Shown one piece after another: positions 45,800-53,128 of a stretch of 64,000 bases of DNA. The number at the start of each line of letters is the position of its first letter. Position 1 is the first letter of the stretch. This DNA is from Microcoleus sp. AS-A8. Lineage in GTDB: Bacteria > Cyanobacteriota > Cyanobacteriia > Cyanobacteriales > Coleofasciculaceae. The stretch is taken from assembly GCA_039962225.1 (NCBI GenBank), contig JAMPKV010000018.1, positions 47,644-111,643 of the forward strand. The letters run 5' to 3'. Under the pieces are notes generated by a model. That model saw nothing but the letters and a program-made list of their open reading frames with translations. It had not been told where the DNA came from and searched no databases. The position numbers were made by a program, and so were the translations under genes.

Positions 45800-45875
45800 A
45801 TGGCTGAAATTGTCACGCTTGAACTTCCCGAAACGCTGGCACAACGAGCCAAAGAAATTGCTGCTCTGACGAACC
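45738..45875. repeat. direct repeat copy A (5' end of antitoxin-like gene)
   Basis: A 138-bp stretch that covers the last 62 bp before the 45800 gene and its first 25 codons. It recurs at 49449-49587 with 13 substitutions and one inserted base, in the same orientation, 3.71 kb away. Confidence 0.85.
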
Positions 45876-46162
45876 GACGACTTGAAGATGTGTTAGTTGA
45901 ATGGATTGATCGTGCTAGTCAAGAACTCCCTGTGGAGTCACTACCCGATGATTGGGTTTTGGCGCTGTGCGATATGCAGATGGAACCAGAGCAACAAGAA
46001 GCTTTGAGTGAGCTTTTGGAGCGTAATCGCGAGGGGCAACTCAATAATGAAGAAGCCAATCAACTCGATAAGTTGATGCAGGTTTACCGAAGTGGCTTAG
46101 TACGCAAGGCGCGATCGTTGAAAGTGGCGGTTGAGCGTGGCTTGAGACCTGCTCTCAACTAA
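45800..46162 (+). CDS. antitoxin-like conserved cyanobacterial protein, orphan
   Basis: A 120-residue helical protein: a short beta strand (IVTLELPETLAQRA, like the opening of ribbon-helix-helix or AbrB-type antitoxins), then EIAALTNRRLEDVLVEWID and a helical C-terminus ending ARSLKVAVERGLRPALN. From memory, relatives in cyanobacteria are often followed by a short HNH nuclease gene; here 155 bp of spacer and a large DUF262 gene follow instead, so the usual partner is missing. The antitoxin reading is inference. The start lies within direct repeat copy A. Confidence 0.65.
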   Translation: MAEIVTLELPETLAQRAKEIAALTNRRLEDVLVEWIDRASQELPVESLPDDWVLALCDMQMEPEQQEALSELLERNREGQLNNEEANQLDKLMQVYRSGLVRKARSLKVAVERGLRPALN

Positions 46163-46317
46163 AGGTAATGGCTCGTATATTGGGTGATGGCTGGTTGCCC
46201 TCCTCCAAAGGACTAGCGATCGCTCCCTTACTGGCACAAGTGTGATCGCGTTACAGTGAGGTATGAATATCTAACATAGTTAAATACCCAATAGCTCATT
46301 CGTTTCTGAGATACCAA

Positions 46318-48087
46318 ATGGCAACTATTGAATCTCACGACTTTACTCTTGAAAAGCTCTTTAATGATTTCTATGTTGTTCTAGATTATCAGCGCGAGTA
46401 TGTTTGGGAAGAGGAACATGTTAATGCATTTTTAAATGATATTTTTACTGAGTTTTCTTCAAATCGATCTAGCCCATCTTCAGAATACTTTATTGGCAGC
46501 ATCATTGTCTGCGTTAGGGAAAATAATGTGTATGAATTGATTGATGGTCAGCAGCGGATGACGACGGCATACTTGGCTCTTTGTGCTATAAGGGATTATC
46601 GAAAAAACATTAAGCCAGATGAACCTCTTGATTCTATAAAAAGCCTTATTGCTTCTACTTATATTGATGATGAAGGAGACGAAAAATCTCGAAACAGGGT
46701 TGAACTTCAGTATGAAGATAGTCGTGGCGTTTTGGAAAAAATTGCCCTACAAGAAAATTTTGATGATATTTCTGAAACTAGCTCAGTACAGAATATAAAA
46801 AATGCTTATTATCTTATCTATGACTTTCTTGTTAGTAAATTTGGTCAAAATGAGGAAGCTGTTCAAAAAGTTAAAAGATTCTATGCTTATTTTATAAAAA
46901 ATGTAAAAGTTGTTCGTGTAGAAACACCGAGTATGGCACACGCACTAACCGTTTTTGCAACTATCAACAATCGCGGTGTGGGTCTCGATGCTATGGACTT
47001 GCTAAAAAATTTGATGTTTATGCAAGTCAAAGATAAAGAATTTGAACGGCTTAAAAATAAGTGGAAAAAAATGATTGATACATTGTTTGAAGCAGATGAG
47101 AAGCCTTTGCGATTTCTCAGATATTTTATATTAGCACGGTACGATGCTGGAGAGCGTCTGCGAGAGGATGGAATATACGATTGGTTGTCGGCAAATAAAG
47201 AGCTGTGTGGGTATAGAACAAGACCCATTGCTTTTGTTGATGAGCTTCTTAAAGCTGCCCAAGCCTTCGTTAAATTCAAAAATGGCCAAGATTCACAGGC
47301 TAGACAAAATCGTTATCTGGTAAACATAGGCTATCTTTCTACCAAGCAGCATCTGATGCTACTCTTGGCGGGTCAGCGCTTACATCCAGAGCTTTTTACA
47401 GAATTATCTCGTCATATTGAGAATTTATTATTTGCCTATATTATTACTCGTGAAGGGACTAATAAACTAGAAACGCTGTTTACTTTATGGACGGCAAAAC
47501 TTCGTCAAGTGCAAGACAAGGCAGATTTTGATACATTCATTGCAGATGAGATTCAGCCTACTAAACAGAAGCTAGCTGAACGTTTTGAACTTGCATTTCG
47601 TAAGCTGGATGAATCATCTATGCAGAAAAAAATGATGCACTATATTCTGGCAAAGCTAACTCAGTACATTGACGAGCTTGCTTGGGGAAGTAGTGGAGCA
47701 GCAGTGGAGCTAAAAACCTATATCAATAAAAAGGTAACAGTCGAACATATATTACCTCAAAATACTACAGATGAAATAAAGTTGGCCTTTGATAAAGCTA
47801 ATGAAATAGATACATACATTAAGCGCTTAGGAAATCTTACTCTACTTGAGAAATCAATTAATGCTGCAATAAGTAATAAGCCGTTTGAATTCAAAAAACA
47901 GGCCTATCCACAATCAAATTTTCTTATTACCAAATCGATACCGAAGCAAGTAATTGTTGGTATAGATACAGCAGTTGACCGTGCTGTGAAAGACCTAGAA
48001 AGTTTTGAGGAATGGAATTCTAAATCGATTGAGCGTCGCCAGGAAATGCTAACTCAGTTGGCTAAAAAAGTGTGGGATATACATTAG
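46318..48087 (+). CDS. single-chain GmrSD-type nuclease (DUF262 + DUF1524)
   Basis: A 589-residue protein of the type IV restriction family. The N-terminal DUF262 (GmrS-like) has YQREYVW (24-30) and the nucleotide-site motif IDGQQRMTTAYL (D76-R80). The middle is helical. The C-terminal DUF1524 (GmrD-like, HNH/His-Me fold) has VEHILPQN with H477, then LGNLTLLEKSINAAISNKPF and the KKQAYPQSNF segment. GmrSD enzymes use NTP to cut DNA with modified (glucosylated hydroxymethyl) cytosine. The gene is AT-richer than its neighbours (many AAA, GAT and TTT codons), suggesting recent transfer. No other defence gene is joined to it by short spacing. Confidence 0.87.
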   Translation: MATIESHDFTLEKLFNDFYVVLDYQREYVWEEEHVNAFLNDIFTEFSSNRSSPSSEYFIGSIIVCVRENNVYELIDGQQRMTTAYLALCAIRDYRKNIKPDEPLDSIKSLIASTYIDDEGDEKSRNRVELQYEDSRGVLEKIALQENFDDISETSSVQNIKNAYYLIYDFLVSKFGQNEEAVQKVKRFYAYFIKNVKVVRVETPSMAHALTVFATINNRGVGLDAMDLLKNLMFMQVKDKEFERLKNKWKKMIDTLFEADEKPLRFLRYFILARYDAGERLREDGIYDWLSANKELCGYRTRPIAFVDELLKAAQAFVKFKNGQDSQARQNRYLVNIGYLSTKQHLMLLLAGQRLHPELFTELSRHIENLLFAYIITREGTNKLETLFTLWTAKLRQVQDKADFDTFIADEIQPTKQKLAERFELAFRKLDESSMQKKMMHYILAKLTQYIDELAWGSSGAAVELKTYINKKVTVEHILPQNTTDEIKLAFDKANEIDTYIKRLGNLTLLEKSINAAISNKPFEFKKQAYPQSNFLITKSIPKQVIVGIDTAVDRAVKDLESFEEWNSKSIERRQEMLTQLAKKVWDIH

Positions 48088-48180
48088 CCTGTAGACTAGG
48101 CATGGCTGAAGCTAAAATTTTGGCGAGTTCGCAAGAAAAATTTCTCGTATCATAGTTCCGTCCCACCAAGGAGGCGGCTT

Positions 48181-48546
48181 ATGTCCAGCGTTGAATACGA
48201 CGAAAGTCGAGAGAAGCGCATCGAGATGGAGATTATCGTCGATGCCTACAACGAAGAAGAACAGGTAATGGGTTGGTATTACTACCTCGACGGTAAACTC
48301 AATTTTCCCTTTAAAGCTAAATGGATAAACCGAAAAGGTCAATCCGAAGAGGTTGAAGTCCAGGAAATGTCACCAGAGGACGATTGTGGAAAAGATATGT
48401 TTGTTGAGGTGCTTTACCGAGAAGGTGAGGCTGAAGATGTGTTTTCTGTTCCCCTCTACGAGATAGAGGCAATTGACGCCAACCCCGAAACCCAAGAAGC
48501 GATCGCAGATTGGCATTATTGGGTTAATCGAGGCAACGAATTATAA
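48181..48546 (+). CDS. ccbP: CcbP-type calcium-binding protein
   Basis: A 121-residue acidic protein matching the cyanobacterial calcium-binding protein CcbP family (Calci_bind_CcbP), known from Anabaena where it buffers Ca2+ during heterocyst formation. The core is IEMEIIVDAYNEEEQVMGWY followed by YYLDGKLNFPFKAKWI, then EEVEVQEMSPEDDCGKDMFVEV, a conserved VPLYEIEAID, and IADWHYWV at the end. Two acidic patches could bind Ca2+. GGAGG stands 9 bp before the ATG. It lies between a nuclease and a Uma2 gene, so it may be a passenger in the accessory unit. The symbol reflects family, not tested function. Confidence 0.8.
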   Translation: MSSVEYDESREKRIEMEIIVDAYNEEEQVMGWYYYLDGKLNFPFKAKWINRKGQSEEVEVQEMSPEDDCGKDMFVEVLYREGEAEDVFSVPLYEIEAIDANPETQEAIADWHYWVNRGNEL

Positions 48547-48618
48547 ATTTAGGGAGAGCAATTACATCTTCTTCTCCAGAAAATTTGTGAAGCATTCCCA
48601 AAGACAAGGAAATTGCCT

Positions 48619-49302
48619 TTATTCCACATTGAAACCAGCGATTTGTCGAGCAAACCAGCTAGCCGCACTAATATTAGTTTCCTCAACCAAGCGTTCTAAG
48701 GTTTGGTCTAGAAGGGGAATTGGCAACCCTTTCAATGCTACAGAGTAAACACATTGCTGATACTTCTTATCAGCTTGCAACCGAAACGCAATCACTCGTT
48801 TCCCCTGCACATCAATTACCCAATACTCAGGGATTTCCAGAGCAGCATAGAGTTTTTTCTTTTCATCTAAGTCAGTTGCCAGCGTCGTATCAGAGATTTC
48901 ACCCACTAAGTCAGGAACTCGCCACTGAGTCAGATCAATTCGACGGAGTTCACCGGGTTGCCATTGCGGCACACCTTCTCCGATATACAGCACTAAATCG
49001 GGTGCTGCGGCACGTTGATTGGGCTTTTCCAGTAAGCAACGTCCCAGAGACTCCGCCGTTTGCACTACAAACTGACTGAACCAAAAGCCAAACAGCAGTG
49101 TAAATAAGTCACTCACTCTAGCGTGGTTAATACCTTCTGAACCCATATCAACAAGAAGAGAGTTGCCATTGAAAAACAATCTCATTCTCTCAGGAGTAGG
49201 ATCGTCGCGATAGCGTAAGTAATCTTCCCAAGTCGCTGGCTGCCATTGGGGAATTTGTAGGGTATCAGCTTTTTGGATGGCTGTGAGAATGGATGCTGTC
49301 AT
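48619..49302 (-). CDS. Uma2 family (DUF820) nuclease-fold protein
   Basis: A 227-residue protein with a PD-(D/E)xK fold of the Uma2 family, found in many copies per cyanobacterial genome. The motif appears as AAAPDLVLYIGEG, VPDLVGEISDTTLATDLDEK and KKLYAALEIPEYWVIDVQGK. The active-site Asp, Glu and Lys are all present (PDLVGEISD..DLDEKKKLY). Biological role unknown, presumed to be a mobile or nuclease-like gene. Orientation is opposite to the flanking genes. Confidence 0.88.
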   Translation of the reverse strand: MTASILTAIQKADTLQIPQWQPATWEDYLRYRDDPTPERMRLFFNGNSLLVDMGSEGINHARVSDLFTLLFGFWFSQFVVQTAESLGRCLLEKPNQRAAAPDLVLYIGEGVPQWQPGELRRIDLTQWRVPDLVGEISDTTLATDLDEKKKLYAALEIPEYWVIDVQGKRVIAFRLQADKKYQQCVYSVALKGLPIPLLDQTLERLVEETNISAASWFARQIAGFNVE

Positions 49303-49448
49303 CGGTTAAGGCTACCCCCAAGCGTTACTGCAATTTTAACTTTACTCATTGGTAGGCAGTGCCACTCTATAGCCTACATTCAGGAACTCGTTTTGTGTTG
49401 CTATCAGCTTTGAATAAAGCCGTCATATGTCAGCGATCGCAAGTCTTT

Positions 49449-49587
49449 CGGAGCAGGTTCGGGCAAACTTCATAGATACAATCAGACGGAAAAGGGTCTT
49501 TTTGTGAGACATGACTGAAAATTGTCACGCTTGAACTTCCCGAAACGCTGGCACAACGAGCCAAGGAAATTACTGCTTTGACGAGCC
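49449..49587 (+). pseudogene. frameshifted 5' fragment of the antitoxin-like gene, direct repeat copy B
   Basis: This stretch is about 90% identical to 45738-45875. The ATG at 49511 is followed by an extra A (ACTGAAAATTGTC versus GCTGAAATTGTC in copy A), which shifts the frame and gives a stop after 7 codons. The match covers the leader and the first 25 codons only, then stops abruptly. It marks the right edge of the 3.7-kb segment. Confidence 0.85.
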
Positions 49588-49669
49588 AGGGGGGAACTGT
49601 CTGTACTAGAAACAAAGAAATATTAAAAAAGTGAACTTTTTTCGCGACCTCGCTAGCTCATTGCCAAAA

Positions 49670-49702
49670 AGAAAGCCTCTGGTAATGAGCCAGAGGCTTT
49701 CT
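49670..49702 (-). terminator. intrinsic terminator of the 49731 gene
   Basis: AGAAAGCCTCTGG and its exact complement, 13 bp stem with a 7-base loop. On the minus strand the stem is followed by TTTCTTTTTGG, a fair T-run. It lies 29 bp past the stop of the minus-strand gene at 49731, which supports that gene being real. Confidence 0.75.
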
Positions 49703-49730
49703 CCTTCGTATCAATTCTCATCAGTCTGAT

Positions 49731-50048
49731 TCAAGCCGTCTTGTTATCTGGAATATGTTGAGAGTGCTTTAAGTCTGTGTCGCCTAGTTTTTCTTGCAAA
49801 AACTTATATTGACGCCTAAGTTCCATTTTGGTAGTTTTTGGGGTTGACATAAGACTGATATATTCTTGAGCAATTTCCCATTTGTTGCTATTGGCGGGTA
49901 AATGCGCGACTCTTTCCCACAAATCTCTTCTTGCTTCTAAGTCGTTAATGTAATTCTCTTTTTCTCCTCGATTCTTGGCGTTGATGGCTCTACTAGCAAA
50001 TACGGCTGACATCTTCAAAGCATATTCTCTAATAAATTTTATTTCCAT
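49731..50048 (-). CDS. hypothetical protein, 105 residues
   Basis: A basic helical protein (FIREYALKMSAVFASRAIN, YINDLEARRDLWERVAHL, KWEIAQEYISLMS). No family recognised. It ends with a good terminator. No clear ribosome-binding site before the ATG. It stands between the two repeat-bounded accessory units and shares their AT-rich composition. Confidence 0.55.
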   Translation of the reverse strand: MEIKFIREYALKMSAVFASRAINAKNRGEKENYINDLEARRDLWERVAHLPANSNKWEIAQEYISLMSTPKTTKMELRRQYKFLQEKLGDTDLKHSQHIPDNKTA

Positions 50049-50333
50049 ACAGCGAAAAATATATACATATAGGTTGATGCCTTCAGTTTTAATTTTCCTA
50101 GAGTTAGCCTTTATGCACTTCTATCGCAAGGAAGACCAGTAAATATACTTAATGGTTTGTTCATATTCAGGCAGAGGTGCTGAAGCTGCGTCATCTTGGG
50201 AAATCCTAACCTGGGACTAGGCGGAACTAGGTGTTTGCTACACAAACGCCACTCAGAGAAACTTTTTTCCTCACAAGCCTCATCATCTCTCCTACATCTT
50301 CATAAGACACCGTAGGACTCTACTGACTAACCT

Positions 50334-50474
50334 GTGCAAACCAAGGCTACACAGCCTGTTGATGATCATGTCTATCCCTTTGGGGGAACCGACGCGCTTG
50401 GGCACATTAATCCAGCAGCGCTACAAGAGTTGATCACACTGTATTTGGATATGCCGTCGAAAAGTGAAGAATAG
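50334..50474 (+). pseudogene. 46-codon open frame, possible gene-end remnant
   Basis: From GTG 50334 to TAG 50474 the frame reads VQTKATQPVDDHVYPFGGTD and then ALGHINPAALQELITLYLDM, ending PSKSEE. It has a protein-like composition and an in-frame stop just upstream. Its last four codons lie inside the left direct repeat. It could be the 3' tail of a lost gene. No family recognised. Confidence 0.3.
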
Positions 50475-50532
50475 TTACAGAGTTGGAGGTGCGATGACAG
50501 TTTGTGAATAAGGAGGGGAGGAGGAGCGATCG
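50463..50532. repeat. 70-bp direct repeat, left copy
   Basis: Begins AGTGAAGAATAG and ends GCGATCG. It matches 52866-52935 at 68 of 70 positions in the same orientation. The copies are 2403 bp apart and bracket the methyltransferase and endonuclease genes. Confidence 0.95.
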
Positions 50533-50555
50533 GTTTTCTGAGGCTATGCGACCGC
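50526..50555. repeat. HIP1-core-HIP1 unit, inverted relative to 52929-52958
   Basis: GCGATCGG, then a 14-bp core TTTTCTGAGGCTAT (50534-50547), then GCGACCGC. The core is the exact reverse complement of the core at 52937-52950, which is flanked by two perfect GCGATCGC octamers. Confidence 0.9.
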
Positions 50556-50646
50556 TGTTTGTACCAAATGAGGGGAGGAGGAGCGATCGCCTACGGCACC
50601 AGCGAAGCTGATCGCTATAATTTTGAAGCAGACTCAAGCAACGTTC

Positions 50647-51855
50647 ATGGATACAGTCAAAGGTCAAAAGCGTAGTATTAGTCAACCAACTATCACCAAA
50701 ACTGTTGAACTTTTTTGTGGAATTGGAGGATTTCGCATTGCTGCTGAAGAAAGAAACATACGTACTATATGGGCAAATGATATTTGCCCGAAAGCCTGCA
50801 AAGTGTATCGCAATTGCTTTGGAGATGCAGAATTACGGCAGGGTGATATCCATGAATTAGTAAATGAAATCCCTTCTCACGATCTATTGACAGCTGGTTT
50901 TCCATGTCAGCCATTCAGCAGTGCTGGTAAGAAAAAAGGAGTCCGCGATCCCCGCGGTAATCTTTTTGAAGTTATTGTAGATGTCTTGCACAGACACAAG
51001 CCCAGTTTTTTTATCTTAGAAAATGTAAAACGCTTGCTGTCGATGGAGGAAGGAACTCACTTTGCTAAGATACTAAGCAGATTAGCAAGCTTGGACTACA
51101 CCATTGAGTGGCGTTTAGTCAACGCCCTGCATTTCGGTTTACCCCAAAATCGCCAACGAGTGGTCATAGTCGGAGCTTTAGATAGCGATACACAGGAAGA
51201 TGTTCCAAGTATACGATTAGCCTCAAGTCAGAATCTTTCCGAGTTACCAGAATCAAGCATTAAAACTCTCACTCATTTTGAAAATTGGGCAGACATAGAA
51301 GCACACAACAAAAGATTTCCAACTTGGGGGATCGCTAAAGCAGGCCAATTTTTTGGCTTTGATTTGGCTCAGTTTTTTAATGCCATGCCAATAGTTCCTT
51401 TACGGACAGTGCTTGAGTCTAATGTAGACACTCAATTTGATTTTACTGAATCAACCTTACAACGCTTAAAAGATAGTACCTCAGTCAATGATTTCGTCCA
51501 AGGAGTACAAATTCTCTACAATCAAGTTGGGGGAGCGCGGATGGGTTACACAGTATTTGGTATTGATGGCGTTGCACCAACTCTCACCTCCACAACGAGT
51601 CGGCACTACGAACGTTATAAAATTGGCCATCAGTATCGCCGCCTTACGAATGTAGAATATGCTCGTATCCAAGGTTTTCCAGACGAACACTGTGCAGGGA
51701 TATCTATCTACGATCAATATCCTCTTTTCGGGAATGCAGTACCACCTCCTCTGGTTGGATGGGTGATGGATTGCGTATTGCAGAATAGATTAGCAGTGAT
51801 GACGACGCCTAAATTTGAACAATTATCACTCTTCTCCATACCTAATGCTTTCTAA
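50647..51855 (+). CDS. DNA cytosine-5 methyltransferase
   Basis: A 402-residue type II C5-methyltransferase. I chose the ATG at 50647; a TTG at 50623 would add 8 residues. Motif I is ELFCGIGGFRIA (FCGIGGF at 23-29), motif IV GFPCQPFSSAG with catalytic C87, motif VI ENV (125-127), motif VIII QNRQR (167-171); then the target-recognition region. The C-terminal motifs are GGARMGYTVFG, RRLTNVEYARIQGFPD and LFGNAVPPPLVGW. All catalytic parts are present. It modifies cytosine to protect host DNA from the partner nuclease. Its stop overlaps the endonuclease start. Recognition sequence unknown. Confidence 0.93.
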   Translation: MDTVKGQKRSISQPTITKTVELFCGIGGFRIAAEERNIRTIWANDICPKACKVYRNCFGDAELRQGDIHELVNEIPSHDLLTAGFPCQPFSSAGKKKGVRDPRGNLFEVIVDVLHRHKPSFFILENVKRLLSMEEGTHFAKILSRLASLDYTIEWRLVNALHFGLPQNRQRVVIVGALDSDTQEDVPSIRLASSQNLSELPESSIKTLTHFENWADIEAHNKRFPTWGIAKAGQFFGFDLAQFFNAMPIVPLRTVLESNVDTQFDFTESTLQRLKDSTSVNDFVQGVQILYNQVGGARMGYTVFGIDGVAPTLTSTTSRHYERYKIGHQYRRLTNVEYARIQGFPDEHCAGISIYDQYPLFGNAVPPPLVGWVMDCVLQNRLAVMTTPKFEQLSLFSIPNAF

Positions 51856-52870
51856 GGAAGAATTGCGCTCACGGTTACGTGAATCTATTGATACCACGAT
51901 TTATGAAGTCAATCGTGCACTGAGAGGAGAAAACCTTGAACAACTTGAAGAAGTCTTAATCCGCATTGGACGAGGTGGACGGATTCCGCATTGGTACGAG
52001 CAGCTCGAAACCCAGCAAACACTACCAAATCTGGATGGCAAGACAGTTGGTAGCGTTATGGAGATGTTGTTAGTCGCAGTACTCGAAAAAATTATATTTC
52101 AAGGTCTTGAAATACCTCCTTTACGGGTTAATCCAGCACGAGGAGTTGACCTACCTGATTTGGATGTTGGTATTAAATCCCCTTCAGAAAACTACTGCAC
52201 AAGTGAACCCTTTTTCTCAGCTTATGAAAGACTGATTGGTTCAGAGTATGACGCTCTTATACTACTCACTGACTACCAAACAGCTAAAAAAAAGCAGCCA
52301 TTAAAGCTACAAATTATTAAATTTAAGTATCTCAAAAAAAATCAGATAGCTGATTATCGGCTTTGCCAAATTGCTAAAAAGCATCGGGAATGGCTGGTGA
52401 CAGAAAACGAAGCTTGGGCGCAGAAGGTATTCCGATTTTTAGCCTATGTAAATCAAAGTGATTGGCGTGCAAAACAGCTACTTCGTTTGCTTGAGTGCCT
52501 ACAAGATTCCGCATCTGTGCAGCGTTGTATTCAGCAAGCTTATATAGACTTTCAAAAAGTCAATAAAAAACGTATTGCCAAAGATGCTGAACCACTTCCC
52601 ACGTCAGATATTGAATCTTTACAAAAGATAAACTCTATTCAACCTTTCTATCTTGGTGTTATCGATGCTGCTGATAATTGGGTAATCGAGACGCAGAAAG
52701 ACTTTGCACGATTCCCGAATAGCAATGAGTGGGCGCGTATTTTGACAAGTTCATTAGATGGTCAAATTGGTATGAGTCCTGCATTACAGTGGCGGTATAA
52801 TTTCAGTCGCGTTTTCGGAGTTCCTCAACCCGCAGAGGACGATCTGAGCCTGGTTGTAGAGACTCAGTGA
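51845..52870 (+). CDS. type II restriction endonuclease
   Basis: A 341-residue protein from ATG 51845, which overlaps the methyltransferase stop by 11 bp and suggests coupled translation (an in-frame ATG at 51815 would overlap more). A PD-(D/E)xK-like site is GVDLPDLDVGIKSPS (P104, D105, D107, K111), preceded by a helix with E73 (GSVMEMLLVAVLEK). The remaining 230 residues are helical (LKIQ-like strands, SAYERLIGSEYDALILLTD). Partnership with the methyltransferase is the main evidence for the function. The stop codon TGA (52868-52870) lies inside the right direct repeat. Confidence 0.8.
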   Translation: MLSKEELRSRLRESIDTTIYEVNRALRGENLEQLEEVLIRIGRGGRIPHWYEQLETQQTLPNLDGKTVGSVMEMLLVAVLEKIIFQGLEIPPLRVNPARGVDLPDLDVGIKSPSENYCTSEPFFSAYERLIGSEYDALILLTDYQTAKKKQPLKLQIIKFKYLKKNQIADYRLCQIAKKHREWLVTENEAWAQKVFRFLAYVNQSDWRAKQLLRLLECLQDSASVQRCIQQAYIDFQKVNKKRIAKDAEPLPTSDIESLQKINSIQPFYLGVIDAADNWVIETQKDFARFPNSNEWARILTSSLDGQIGMSPALQWRYNFSRVFGVPQPAEDDLSLVVETQ

Positions 52871-52935
52871 AGAATAGTTACAGAGTTTGAGGTGCGATGA
52901 CAGTTTGTGAATAAGGAGGGGAGGAGAAGCGATCG
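52866..52935. repeat. 70-bp direct repeat, right copy
   Basis: 68 of 70 positions match 50463-50532. It begins 2 bp before the endonuclease stop codon, so recombination between copies would keep only one repeat and remove both genes. Confidence 0.95.
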
Positions 52936-52958
52936 CATAGCCTCAGAAAAGCGATCGC
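52929..52958. repeat. HIP1-core-HIP1 unit
   Basis: GCGATCGC (52929-52936), core ATAGCCTCAGAAAA (52937-52950), GCGATCGC (52951-52958). The core is inverted compared with that at 50534-50547. Confidence 0.9.
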
Positions 52959-53128
52959 TCTCCTTCCCAATCCGCCACTACAAGCGTTCACCCGTCTAGA
53001 CTGAGACTCTTAAGAGAGTATCCGCTAAGTCATCAAACTTGGATAAAGCCACTGCAAATAATTGCGGTGAGGACATTTAATTTAGAATAATTTGGTCTGC
53101 ACTGTCATCTACGACGGACGAACGAAAT

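Larger units (their letters stand above)
50049..50646. other. repeat-rich spacer before the restriction-modification pair
   Basis: It holds a short open frame (50334-50474), the left 70-bp direct repeat (50463-50532), an inverted HIP1-bounded unit (50526-50555), and a second AGGGGAGGAGGAGCGATCG word (50571-50589) that repeats the one at 50514-50532. The first 280 bp show nothing I can name. Confidence 0.5.

Noticed and set aside
45551..53128. Prophage or integrative element with its own integrase
   Set aside because: No integrase, transposase, terminase or tRNA attachment site is present; only repeats mark the edges.
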